A DNA stretch of 26,517 nt, from the NCBI GenBank assembly GCA_002413045.1, contig DHWF01000037.1, positions 1 to 26,517 of the forward strand, written 5' to 3'. This stretch comes from Chloroflexi bacterium UBA5189. Lineage in GTDB: Bacteria; Chloroflexota; Limnocylindria; Limnocylindrales; CSP1-4. Both the position numbers and the translations under genes were made by a program. The notes under the pieces were generated by a model. It saw nothing but the letters and a program-made list of their open reading frames with translations. It ran no database searches and was not told where the DNA came from. This document shows, piece after piece, positions 12,442 through 19,193 of the stretch. Numbering within the stretch: position 1 is the first letter of the stretch; every line of letters begins with the position of its first letter.

Positions 12442-13602
12442 GTGAGCATCGTCAGCACCGGCGCGTCGCGACCTGACCGGTGGACGGCCGCGCGCGTCAG
12501 CGTCGTCTGGCGAGCGTTCGACCTCCAGCTCGCCGTCTATGCCGGCACGCTGCTCGTGTTCGGCCTCGCCATGGCGTACAGCAACACCGTGACCTCCGGT
12601 GTCGGCATCCTCGACGGTGCATCGGTGTTCCTGCGTGCCCTGATGTGGACCGCGATCGCGCTCGCGGTCTTCCTCGTCGCGACCGCGTTCGACTACCACT
12701 GGCTCAAGACGTTTGCCTGGCCGCTCTACCTGATCCAGATCGGCCTGCTGGTCATCACCCTCGCCATCGGCAGTGGCGTCGGGGGCAGCTCGCGCTGGGT
12801 CTCCATCTTCGGGCTCCAGTTCCAGTTCAGCGAGCTCGCGAAGGTCCTGATGATCGTCGTGCTCGCCAACTATCTCGGGAGCCGGATCGGGCGGCTCGGG
12901 TCGCTGTGGGCCCTGCTCGGCGCTGGCATCCTGGCCGGACCGCCGTTCGTGCTCGTGCTGCTCCAGCCGGACCTCGGAACGGCGCTCGTGTTCGGCGCGA
13001 TCGTGGTCACGACCCTGTTCATGTCGGGCGCGAGCCTCCGCTGGCTGGGCGTCCTCGGGGCGAGCGCCGTGGCTGCCTTCCCGTTCGTCTGGACCTACGT
13101 CCTCGCCGACTACCAGAAGGCACGCCTGACAGCGTTCCTCAACCCGCTGGCGGACCTCCAGGGAACGGGCTACCAGCTGGCCCAGGCCCAGATCGCGATT
13201 GGCTCCGGCGGTTGGTTCGGCATCGGCCTCACGAACAGCAGCCAGAACACGCTCGGGTTGCTCCCCGTCCAGGACACCGATTTCGTGTTCGCGATCCTCG
13301 GCGAGGAGCTCGGCTTCGTCGGGGCGGTCGTCGTCCTGGCGCTGTTCGTTGCGCTCCTGTGGCGTGTCCTCGTCGCCGGCTGGCGCTCCAAGGACCCGTT
13401 CGGCACGATCTTCGCGTCCGGGGTCGCCGCGATGCTTCTGTTCCAGCTCGTCGTGAACGTCGGGATGGTCATCGGGATCATGCCGATCACGGGCATCCCG
13501 TTGCCGTTCATCAGCCACGGCGGCGCGTCGCTGATCAGCATCGCCTTGGCGCTTGGCATCCTCGAGAGCATCAACATCCGCCAGCGTCGCGCCGAGTGGT
13601 GA
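12442..13602 (+). CDS. rodA: SEDS peptidoglycan polymerase RodA
   Basis: Glycosyltransferase of the SEDS family that polymerises lipid II in the lateral wall, acting with PBP2. 386 residues with about ten membrane segments. Family landmarks are the GSSRWVSIFGLQFQFSELAK block, QPDLGTALVF (lipid II-related loop), the long outside loop AQAQIAIGSGGWFGIGL..LGLLPVQDTDFVFAILGEELGFVG, and the end FISHGGASLISIALALGILESI. The PBP2 neighbour and the lack of division genes argue for RodA over FtsW. Start is GTG at 12442; an ATG at 12433 is out of frame and closes after three codons. The Shine-Dalgarno is poor, so reinitiation after mrdA is likely. Confidence 0.93.
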   Translation: MSIVSTGASRPDRWTAARVSVVWRAFDLQLAVYAGTLLVFGLAMAYSNTVTSGVGILDGASVFLRALMWTAIALAVFLVATAFDYHWLKTFAWPLYLIQIGLLVITLAIGSGVGGSSRWVSIFGLQFQFSELAKVLMIVVLANYLGSRIGRLGSLWALLGAGILAGPPFVLVLLQPDLGTALVFGAIVVTTLFMSGASLRWLGVLGASAVAAFPFVWTYVLADYQKARLTAFLNPLADLQGTGYQLAQAQIAIGSGGWFGIGLTNSSQNTLGLLPVQDTDFVFAILGEELGFVGAVVVLALFVALLWRVLVAGWRSKDPFGTIFASGVAAMLLFQLVVNVGMVIGIMPITGIPLPFISHGGASLISIALALGILESINIRQRRAEW

Positions 13603-13621
13603 GCGCGCGCCCGAGGCATTG

Positions 13622-14047
13622 ATGGCGACCAAGCCGCCGCCGGCGTGGATGGTGCGCCTCAACGTGACGATGCTGCGGCGAGGCCTGAAGATCGGCTCAC
13701 AGCACCTGTTGACCGTACGCGGGCGGAAGACCGGGCTGCCGCGTGCCACACCGGTATCGATCGCGATCGTGGGCGACGATCGCTTCGTCGTCGCGGCGTT
13801 CCCCGAAGCGGCCTGGGTCGCCAATATTCGCGCCGCCGGACAGGCGGTCCTCAGCCGGGGCAAGTCCCGCGAGCGCGTGCGGCTGATCGAGCTGCCCACT
13901 GGCGAGCGCGCCGAGGTCATCCGCGCGTTCCTGCAGCAGGTCCCCGGTGGCGTGCGGTTCTTCGGCTCTTCCAACCCTGACATCGTCGTGGCATCCGCGG
14001 CGCGATACCCGGTCTTTCGGGTCGAACGGGTGGATTCCATCGCGTAA
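13622..14047 (+). CDS. F420-type (deazaflavin-dependent) nitroreductase/oxidoreductase family protein
   Basis: 141 residues of the split-barrel family that includes Mycobacterium Ddn, whose members mostly use coenzyme F420 and sometimes other flavins. Recognisable parts are LLTVRGRKTGLPRATPVSIA (29-48) with the cofactor-phosphate binding RGRKTG, then FVVAAFPEAAWVANIRAAGQAVL (55-77), the P.WV.N(I/L)RA signature of the family. Substrate is unknown. The start is ATG at 13622 with GAGG 5 nt upstream; the frame is open further upstream inside rodA but those codons overlap rodA. It follows rodA by 19 nt and is probably co-transcribed with it, although a role in wall synthesis is not indicated. Confidence 0.82.
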   Translation: MATKPPPAWMVRLNVTMLRRGLKIGSQHLLTVRGRKTGLPRATPVSIAIVGDDRFVVAAFPEAAWVANIRAAGQAVLSRGKSRERVRLIELPTGERAEVIRAFLQQVPGGVRFFGSSNPDIVVASAARYPVFRVERVDSIA

Positions 14048-14050
14048 TAT
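14045..14050 (+). promoter_or_regulatory. Candidate -10 box overlapping the stop of the F420-type gene
   Basis: TAATAT (4 of 6 to TATAAT) begins with the upstream TAA stop. It ends 6 nt before the ATG at 14057, so transcription would begin at about the A of that ATG. The -35 region is poor. Confidence 0.4.
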
Positions 14051-14056
14051 CCCGGC

Positions 14057-14167
14057 ATGCGGGGGCTGGACGGGGACACCTTCTATCGAGCGGTGAGCAC
14101 GCTGCTCGCGGCCGTCGCGCTGCTTGTCGTGGTCGGCCTGCTGTGGTGGGGCCTGACGCCCAGCTGA
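14057..14167 (+). CDS. 36-residue single-pass membrane peptide
   Basis: A short open frame from ATG to TGA encoding MRGLDGDTFYRAVSTLL followed by a hydrophobic run AAVALLVVVGLLWW and the end GLTPS. The composition (polar N-terminus of about 13 residues, one membrane helix of about 20, very short tail) is typical of small bacterial membrane peptides. There is no Shine-Dalgarno; TAATAT six bases upstream suggests a leaderless message. No homologue comes to mind and so short a frame could be chance. However, the clean hydrophobic helix, the position right after the previous stop and the promoter-like box make it a reasonable gene candidate. Confidence 0.5.
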   Translation: MRGLDGDTFYRAVSTLLAAVALLVVVGLLWWGLTPS

Positions 14168-14242
14168 GCGTTTGCCGCAAAGCCGGAGCCGTGGTGGCGA
14201 TCCTCTTCGGGCTCCACTAGCCCAGGGACGCGTCCGGCCAAA

Positions 14243-14271
14243 TTGACGGTCGTGCGTGCTGGCCGTACAAT
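14243..14271 (+). promoter_or_regulatory. Near-consensus sigma-70-type promoter of the rplU run
   Basis: TTGACG (5 of 6, 14243-14248), 17-bp spacer, TACAAT (5 of 6, 14266-14271). This is the best promoter in the window. Transcription should begin near 14278, giving a leader of about 84 nt. Confidence 0.85.
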
Positions 14272-14277
14272 CCCCGA

Positions 14278-14361
14278 TCTTGCCTCGGTCGCCGAGGCGC
14301 CCTTTCCTGATCAATCGATTGCGGCACGATGCCGCGTCCGTCACACACGCCCAGGGGTTCC
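14278..14361 (+). promoter_or_regulatory. Structured 5' leader of rplU mRNA
   Basis: The leader holds two perfect hairpins: 14282-14298 (7-bp stem GCCTCGG/CCGAGGC, 3-nt loop) and 14321-14335 (6-bp stem GCGGCA/TGCCGC, loop CGA). AGGGG sits just before the rplU ATG. L21 leaders that bind ribosomal protein are known in Firmicutes; whether this one does the same is inference. Confidence 0.45.
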
Positions 14362-15033
14362 ATGTACGCAGTCATCGAGACCGGCGGAAAGCAATATCGC
14401 GTCGAGGTCGGCACGGAGCTCGAGATCGAGCTCCTCGAAGCCGGGCCGGGCGAGGCGATCGCGTTCGAGCGCGTCCTGCTCGTCGCCGACGGCGCTGCCG
14501 CATCGATCGGACGCCCGGTCGTGGAGAACGCGACCGTGTCCGCCGAAGTCATCCGCCGCGACCGCGGCGAGAAGACGATCAGCTTCAAGTACCGGCCCAA
14601 GGCGCGCAGCAGGGTCAAGAAGGGCCACCGCCAGGAGCTGACGGTCATCCGGATCAGCGACATCGTGCTCGATGGCAAGAGCGCCGCGAGCGACCTCGCG
14701 AAGGCCGAAGAGCAGCGCCGAACCGAACGCCAGAAGCTCGAGGACGCGGCTCGCAAGCAGGCCGAGCAGGACAAGGCCCTCGCCGCGAAGCTCGCCGCCG
14801 ACAAGCCCGCGAGGGCCGCCAAGCCGGCCGCCAAGCCCGCCGTGAAGGCTGCGAAGGCGGACGCGAAGCCGAGCGCCAAGGCCGGCGCCGCCAAGGCGAC
14901 CGCCACGAAAGCCGCTCCAGCGAAGAAGGCCGTCAAGGCCGATACCACCCACAAGGGGGCCAAGGCCCCGACCAAGGCGAAGGCGACCGACGCACCCAAG
15001 GCGTCGCGAGCGCGCACGAGCGACAAGGACTAG
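14362..15033 (+). CDS. rplU: 50S ribosomal protein L21 with long Lys/Ala-rich C-terminal tail
   Basis: Component of the large ribosomal subunit that binds 23S rRNA. Residues 1-103 are a normal L21: YAVIETGGKQYRVEVG at the start, KTISFKYRPKARSRVKKGHRQELTVIRI near the end. The protein then continues to residue 223, twice the usual length. Residues 108-147 are charged and probably helical (KAEEQRRTERQKLEDAARKQ and on). Residues 148-223 are a low-complexity tail of Lys, Ala, Pro and Thr, like the tails of histone H1-type or HU-extended proteins. The ATG at 14362 starts at the normal L21 N-terminus and has AGGGG 4 nt upstream. It leads the rplU-rpmA-rpmE block and follows a strong promoter with a structured leader. 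Confidence 0.96.
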   Translation: MYAVIETGGKQYRVEVGTELEIELLEAGPGEAIAFERVLLVADGAAASIGRPVVENATVSAEVIRRDRGEKTISFKYRPKARSRVKKGHRQELTVIRISDIVLDGKSAASDLAKAEEQRRTERQKLEDAARKQAEQDKALAAKLAADKPARAAKPAAKPAVKAAKADAKPSAKAGAAKATATKAAPAKKAVKADTTHKGAKAPTKAKATDAPKASRARTSDKD

Positions 15034-15037
15034 AGCG

Positions 15038-15316
15038 ATGGCACACAAGAAGGCAGGCGGCTCCGTCAGGAACGGCCGTGACAGCGTCGGGCAGCGACTC
15101 GGCATCAAGGCGGGCGACGGCCAAGCCGTCAACGCCGGCACGATCATCGTTCGCCAGCGCGGGATGACCTTCCTCGCCGGCCCCGGCACCGATCTCGGCG
15201 GCGACTACACGCTGTTCGCCACGACGGCCGGCAAGGTCAAGTTCGAGTTCGCCACCAAGTCCAAGAAGCGCGTCCGGGTCGTCCCGGCAGCACCAGCACC
15301 CGCGGAGACCGCATGA
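15038..15316 (+). CDS. rpmA: 50S ribosomal protein L27
   Basis: 92 residues, beginning MAHKKAGGSVRNGRDS, the classic L27 N-terminus that reaches toward the peptidyl transferase centre. IIVRQRGMTFLAG and DYTLFATTAGKVKFEF are family signatures. There is no Firmicutes-type N-terminal extension that would need cleavage by Prp. The C-terminus carries a short Ala/Pro end. The ATG lies 4 nt after the rplU stop with AAGGA 8 nt upstream, and the stop overlaps rpmE as ATGA. Confidence 0.97.
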   Translation: MAHKKAGGSVRNGRDSVGQRLGIKAGDGQAVNAGTIIVRQRGMTFLAGPGTDLGGDYTLFATTAGKVKFEFATKSKKRVRVVPAAPAPAETA

Positions 15317-15525
15317 AGCCCGACATCCATCCCAAGTACTTCGAGTCCAAGGTCCATTGCGGGTCGTGCGGTCGAGAGTGGACCGTCGGGTCCACGCGGC
15401 CGGAGCTGCGCGTTGATGTCTGCGGCAACTGCCACCCGTTCTACACGGGCACGCAGAACATCATCGACACGGCCGGCCAGGTCGAGCGCTTCCAGAAGCG
15501 TCTGGAGCGCCAAGTCCGGGCCTGA
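15313..15525 (+). CDS. rpmE: 50S ribosomal protein L31, zinc-binding form
   Basis: 70 residues, starting MKPDIHPKYFESKVHCGSCG. The four Cys of the zinc ribbon are intact (C16, C19, C37, C40), so this is the zinc-containing (C+) form, with NCHPFYTGTQNIIDTAGQVERF as the typical C-terminal half. Start ATG overlaps the rpmA stop. A zinc-independent paralogue, if any, would be elsewhere in the genome. Confidence 0.97.
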   Translation: MKPDIHPKYFESKVHCGSCGREWTVGSTRPELRVDVCGNCHPFYTGTQNIIDTAGQVERFQKRLERQVRA

Positions 15526-15532
15526 CCGGGCC

Positions 15533-15538
15533 TAGACT
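15533..15538 (+). promoter_or_regulatory. Candidate -10 box before the DUF1385 gene
   Basis: TAGACT, ending 9 nt before the ATG at 15548, in the short gap after rpmE. The same spacing as the secA box; no clear -35 and no Shine-Dalgarno for the gene. Confidence 0.3.
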
Positions 15539-15547
15539 GCCCGGGTC

Positions 15548-16483
15548 ATGCCACGTTTCAGCTACGGGGGCCAGGCGCTCATCGAGGGCGTCCTCATGCG
15601 CGGTCGCGATGCGATCGCGGTCGCCTTCCGGCACCCCGACGGCCACATCGTGTGGGCCTCCGAGCCGCTGAACAGCGGACCGCATGCCTGGCGGCTCGCG
15701 CGAGCGCCGCTCGTGCGGGGCCTCGTCGTCCTCTATGAGACGCTCGTCGTCGGGACGCGCTGGCTGATTCGAAGCGCGAACATCCAGGCCGCCCAGGACG
15801 ACATCGAGATCGGGCGCGGGACGGTGGCGATCATGCTCGGCGTCACCGCCGTCGCGGGCATCGGCATCTTCTTCCTGGTGCCCCTGTTCGTGGCGCAGGC
15901 GGTGACCTCCAACAGCGGAAGCATCACCCAGCACCTGATCGAGGGCCTCGTGAAGGTCGGGCTGCTGCTCGGCTACCTGGCCGTGATCTCGCGCACGCCA
16001 GACATCCGTCGCGTGTTCATGTACCACGGGGCCGAGCACATGACGATTCACGCGCTGGAGGCGGGCGACCCGCTCACAACCGAAAACGTCCGGCGCTATC
16101 CGACCGCGCACCCGCGCTGCGGCACCGAGTTCCTGGTCGTCCTGATCGCGCTCTCGATCGTCGCGTTCGCGCTGATCGGGCGGCAGGACATCGTCGTGGG
16201 CTCGATCACGCGCGTGCTGCTGATCCCGGTCCTCGCCGCCCTCGGGTACGAGGTCCTGCGGTGGGGCGCGAAGCACCGTGCCAACCCGATCGTGAAGGCG
16301 ATCATGGCACCCGGGATCCTGGTCCAGATGATCACCACGAAACGGCCGACGGACGACCAGATCGAGGTCGCGATCGTGTCGATGGAGCAGGCGCTCGAGG
16401 CCGACGGCGAGTCCGTTCCGACCGGCTCCGACCTCCCCGAGCGACAGCGGCTGGACCCAGGGCCGGCCGCCGCCGTCGCGTGA
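15548..16483 (+). CDS. DUF1385 (YqhQ-like) polytopic membrane protein
   Basis: 311 residues of the DUF1385 family, whose biochemical role is not established. Signatures are YGGQALIEGVLMRG (6-19), VFMYHGAEHMTIHALEAG (most relatives have EHKTI) and YPTAHPRCGTEFL, followed by hydrophobic segments; about four membrane helices in all. The last 50 residues are polar and acidic. Placement between rpmE and prfA is a gene order I know from other bacteria, which supports the family call and hints at a conserved but unclear link to translation or the envelope. ATG at 15548 has no Shine-Dalgarno; TAGACT lies 9 nt before it. Confidence 0.9.
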   Translation: MPRFSYGGQALIEGVLMRGRDAIAVAFRHPDGHIVWASEPLNSGPHAWRLARAPLVRGLVVLYETLVVGTRWLIRSANIQAAQDDIEIGRGTVAIMLGVTAVAGIGIFFLVPLFVAQAVTSNSGSITQHLIEGLVKVGLLLGYLAVISRTPDIRRVFMYHGAEHMTIHALEAGDPLTTENVRRYPTAHPRCGTEFLVVLIALSIVAFALIGRQDIVVGSITRVLLIPVLAALGYEVLRWGAKHRANPIVKAIMAPGILVQMITTKRPTDDQIEVAIVSMEQALEADGESVPTGSDLPERQRLDPGPAAAVA

Positions 16484-16490
16484 CGGCGGA

Positions 16491-17594
16491 ATGAGCACGA
16501 GCGACAACCTCGACGCAAAGCTGGACGAGGTCGCCCGCCAGTACGACGCGATCAACGCGGAGCTCGCCGAGCCAGAGACGTCGCGGGATCTCGAGGCGCT
16601 GAAGCGGCTCGGGAAGGAACGAGCGCGGCTGGAACCGGCCGTCGAGGCATACCGGCGGCTCCAGAAGACCCGCATCGAGCTCGCGGGCGCCCACCAGCTT
16701 CGGGACACCGAGACCGATGACGAGATGCGGCAGATGGCCCAGAGCGAGATCGAACGCCTCGTGACCGACGAGGCACAGCTGCTGGAAAGCCTGAAGGTCC
16801 TCCTGCTCCCGCGAGACCCGGCAGACGACGGCAACGTGATCCTCGAGATCCGGGCCGGCGCGGGTGGTGAGGAGGCGGCCTTGTTCGCGTCCGAGCTGCT
16901 GCGGATGTACCTCGCCTACGCCGCCCGGCACAAGTACAAGGCGGAGGTGATGAGCCTCCACGAGACCGGCATCGGTGGGGTCAAGGAGGCGATCGTCGAG
17001 ATCGCCGGCGACGGCGCGTATTCGCGCCTGAAGTTCGAGAGCGGAACCCACCGGGTCCAGCGCGTGCCGGCCACGGAATCCTCGGGTCGCATCCACACCT
17101 CGACCGCCACGGTGGTGGTGATGCCCGAGGTCGAGGAGACCGAGATCGAGATCGACGAGGTCCGCGACGTGCGGATCGACGTCAAGCGCGCGTCGGGCCC
17201 GGGTGGGCAGTCGGTGAACACGACGGACTCCGCGGTTCGGATCACCCACCTCGAGACCGGGCTCGTCGTCGAGATCCAGGACGAGAAGAGCCAGCACAAG
17301 AACAAGGCGAAGGCGTTCGCGGTGCTGCGCGCCCGGCTCCAGGAGCTCGAACGGCGCCGCCAGCGCGAAGCGGATTCGGTCGCGCGAAAGTCGTTGGTCG
17401 GGGCCGGCGATCGATCCGACAAGATCCGGACCTACAACTACCCGCAGGACCGAGTGACCGATCACCGGGTCAACGAGGACCTGTCGAACCTGCCGAAGGT
17501 GATGGGCGGCGACCTCGACAAGCTGATCGACACGCTGATCACGACCGATCAGGCGGAGCGGCTGTCCGACCTCGACGACGCAGCGCCGGCCTGA
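16491..17594 (+). CDS. prfA: Peptide chain release factor 1
   Basis: Recognises UAA and UAG stop codons and triggers peptide release. 367 residues. The stop-codon-reading PAT tripeptide (193-195, in HRVQRVPATESSGRIHTS) identifies RF1 as opposed to the SPF of RF2. The GGQ motif (238-240, in KRASGPGGQSVNTTDSAVRITH) enters the peptidyl transferase centre and its Gln is the target of PrmC, encoded next. The helical N-terminal domain is complete. ATG at 16491 lies 8 nt after the preceding stop. Confidence 0.97.
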   Translation: MSTSDNLDAKLDEVARQYDAINAELAEPETSRDLEALKRLGKERARLEPAVEAYRRLQKTRIELAGAHQLRDTETDDEMRQMAQSEIERLVTDEAQLLESLKVLLLPRDPADDGNVILEIRAGAGGEEAALFASELLRMYLAYAARHKYKAEVMSLHETGIGGVKEAIVEIAGDGAYSRLKFESGTHRVQRVPATESSGRIHTSTATVVVMPEVEETEIEIDEVRDVRIDVKRASGPGGQSVNTTDSAVRITHLETGLVVEIQDEKSQHKNKAKAFAVLRARLQELERRRQREADSVARKSLVGAGDRSDKIRTYNYPQDRVTDHRVNEDLSNLPKVMGGDLDKLIDTLITTDQAERLSDLDDAAPA

Positions 17595-17597
17595 CCG

Positions 17598-18500
17598 ATG
17601 GCGACCGTGCGCGAGCTGCTGGATATCGGCGTCGCCCGCCTGCGCGAGTCGGGGTCGGAGAGCGCCCGGCTCGATGCCGAGCTCCTGCTCGCGTTCGCCC
17701 TCGACACCGATCGGACCGGGGTCATCGCGCACACGGATGCGCCGGTCGGCGACGGGCCGGCTGCGCGCTTCGAAGCGGCCCTCGACCGGCGCGCCGCCGG
17801 TGAGCCGGTCGCCTACATCCGCGGGGTGAAGGAGTTCCACGGCCTGGCGTTCGGCGTCGACCCGCGCGCGCTGATCCCGCGTCCGGAGACCGAGAAGCTC
17901 GTCGAGCTGGCGGAGCTCGAGATCGTGCGGCGGCTCGTTGGCGCGCCGCGCCCGACCGGGTCGCCGCCGCTGCGGGTCGTGGACGTCGGCGTCGGCGGTG
18001 GAGCCGTCGCGGTGACGGTGGCGGTGCTCCTCCGGCGCCGGAAGATGGCCGACGAGGTCGAGATGAGCGCGACCGACACCTCGGAGGAGGCACTCCAGCT
18101 TGCCCGCGAGAACGCGGTCGCGCACGCCGTCGGCGACCGGATCACGTTCGCCAACGCGGACCTCCTGCCCGCCGATGACGCACGGCCGTGGGACCTCGTG
18201 CTCGCGAACCTGCCATACGTCCGCAGCGACGCCCTGCCGACGCTCCCGAAGGCGGCCTCGTTCGAACCGGTGCTCGCGCTCGACGGCGGCGCCGACGGCC
18301 TGCGCGTGATCGATCGGCTGGTCGGCCTTCTCCCGGAGGCCCTCGCTGTTGGCGGCGCGGCGCTCCTCGAGATCGGCGGCGACCAGGCCGCGGAGATGCG
18401 GGCGCTCGTCGCCGAGCGGCTGCCCGGCTGGTCGTGCGAGATCGAGCTGGACCTCGGCGGCCTCCCGCGCGTCACGATCCTTCGCCGTCCCGCGCGCTGA
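17598..18500 (+). CDS. prmC: Release factor glutamine methyltransferase PrmC
   Basis: Methylates the Gln of the GGQ motif in release factors using S-adenosylmethionine. 300 residues with the N-terminal helical domain (VAYIRGVKEFHGLAFGVDPRALIPRPETEKLVE, 71-103) and a Rossmann methyltransferase domain. Two motifs differ from the common form: the SAM loop reads DVGVGGGAVAV (129-139) where most have D.GTGSGAIA, and the catalytic N-P-P-Y reads NLPY (204-207). NLPY is a known minor variant that keeps the Asn and Tyr. The gene starts 4 nt after prfA, the usual prfA-prmC pair, and its TGA overlaps the next ATG by one base. Confidence 0.92.
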   Translation: MATVRELLDIGVARLRESGSESARLDAELLLAFALDTDRTGVIAHTDAPVGDGPAARFEAALDRRAAGEPVAYIRGVKEFHGLAFGVDPRALIPRPETEKLVELAELEIVRRLVGAPRPTGSPPLRVVDVGVGGGAVAVTVAVLLRRRKMADEVEMSATDTSEEALQLARENAVAHAVGDRITFANADLLPADDARPWDLVLANLPYVRSDALPTLPKAASFEPVLALDGGADGLRVIDRLVGLLPEALAVGGAALLEIGGDQAAEMRALVAERLPGWSCEIELDLGGLPRVTILRRPAR

Positions 18501-19171
18501 TGCCCGGGCGGCCGCGCCGGATCGCCGACGACGCGGCCGGTCGGGCCGAAGCGGTCCGGGTCCTCGAGGCCGGTGGCATCGTTGCCGTGCCGACGGACAC
18601 CGTTTACGGGATCGCGGTCGCGCTCTCGACGCCGGGCGGCATCGAGCGCCTCTTTGCCGCCAAGTCGCGGCCGCCGGACAAGGCGATCGCGCTGCTCCTC
18701 GCGGACGCTACGCAGGCCCGCGACATCGGCGTGCTGTCGGACTCCGCGGCGGCGCTTGCCGGCGCGTTCTGGCCGGGCGGCCTGACACTCGTCGTTCGAC
18801 GCCGGACCGACCGCGACCTGCCGGCCGCGCTCACCGGCGGCGACCTCGCGCCGGGCGCCATCCCGACCGTCGGCCTTCGCGTGCCCGCCCACGATGCCCC
18901 GCGGGCCCTCGCCCGGTCACTCGGCCCGCTCCCGACGACGTCCGCCAATCGATCGGGCGAGCCCGAGCTCCGCGACGCCGACGCGATCGGGGCCGAGCTC
19001 GGCGATGCCCTCGACCTGATCCTCGACGGCGGCCCATCGATCGGCGGGCCTGCCTCGACCGTGGTCGACGCCACCGGCGACGAGGTCCGCATCCTCCGCG
19101 CGGGCGCCGTTCCGACGGACGACATCGCGCGCTGCCTCGGTTCGGCGGGCCTGCCCGGCGTGGGAAGATAA
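18500..19171 (+). CDS. tsaC: L-threonylcarbamoyladenylate synthase (TsaC/Sua5/YrdC family)
   Basis: Makes threonylcarbamoyl-AMP for the t6A37 modification of ANN-decoding tRNAs. 223 residues, a single YrdC domain without the extra Sua5 domain. Signs: GGIVAVPTDTVYGIAVAL (the P.ETVYGL-type motif), AAKSRPPDKAIALLL (the K.RP...P motif), FWPGGLTLVV, and PLPTTSANRSGEPE. The start is ATG at 18500 in TGATG with the prmC stop. A much longer frame is open upstream inside prmC but lacks family similarity there. The order prfA-prmC-tsaC-glyA is common in bacteria and supports the call. Confidence 0.93.
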   Translation: MPGRPRRIADDAAGRAEAVRVLEAGGIVAVPTDTVYGIAVALSTPGGIERLFAAKSRPPDKAIALLLADATQARDIGVLSDSAAALAGAFWPGGLTLVVRRRTDRDLPAALTGGDLAPGAIPTVGLRVPAHDAPRALARSLGPLPTTSANRSGEPELRDADAIGAELGDALDLILDGGPSIGGPASTVVDATGDEVRILRAGAVPTDDIARCLGSAGLPGVGR

Positions 19172-19193
19172 CGGCCACGTTGGAGGTCCTCCC

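Noticed and set aside
10968..12458. A 496-residue open frame opposite mrdA
   Set aside because: The opposite strand encodes PBP2 with all catalytic motifs; this frame has no domain pattern.
12424..14079. A 551-residue open frame opposite rodA and the F420-type gene
   Set aside because: It spans two well-supported genes on the other strand and is a low-complexity D/E/R-rich translation. Shadow.
14168..14242. Possible terminator before the rplU promoter
   Set aside because: Only a loose GGAGCC/GGCTCC pairing with a long loop and no T-tract is seen.
16332..18125. A 597-residue open frame opposite the end of the DUF1385 gene, prfA and part of prmC
   Set aside because: Same reasons: antisense to conserved genes and compositionally odd.
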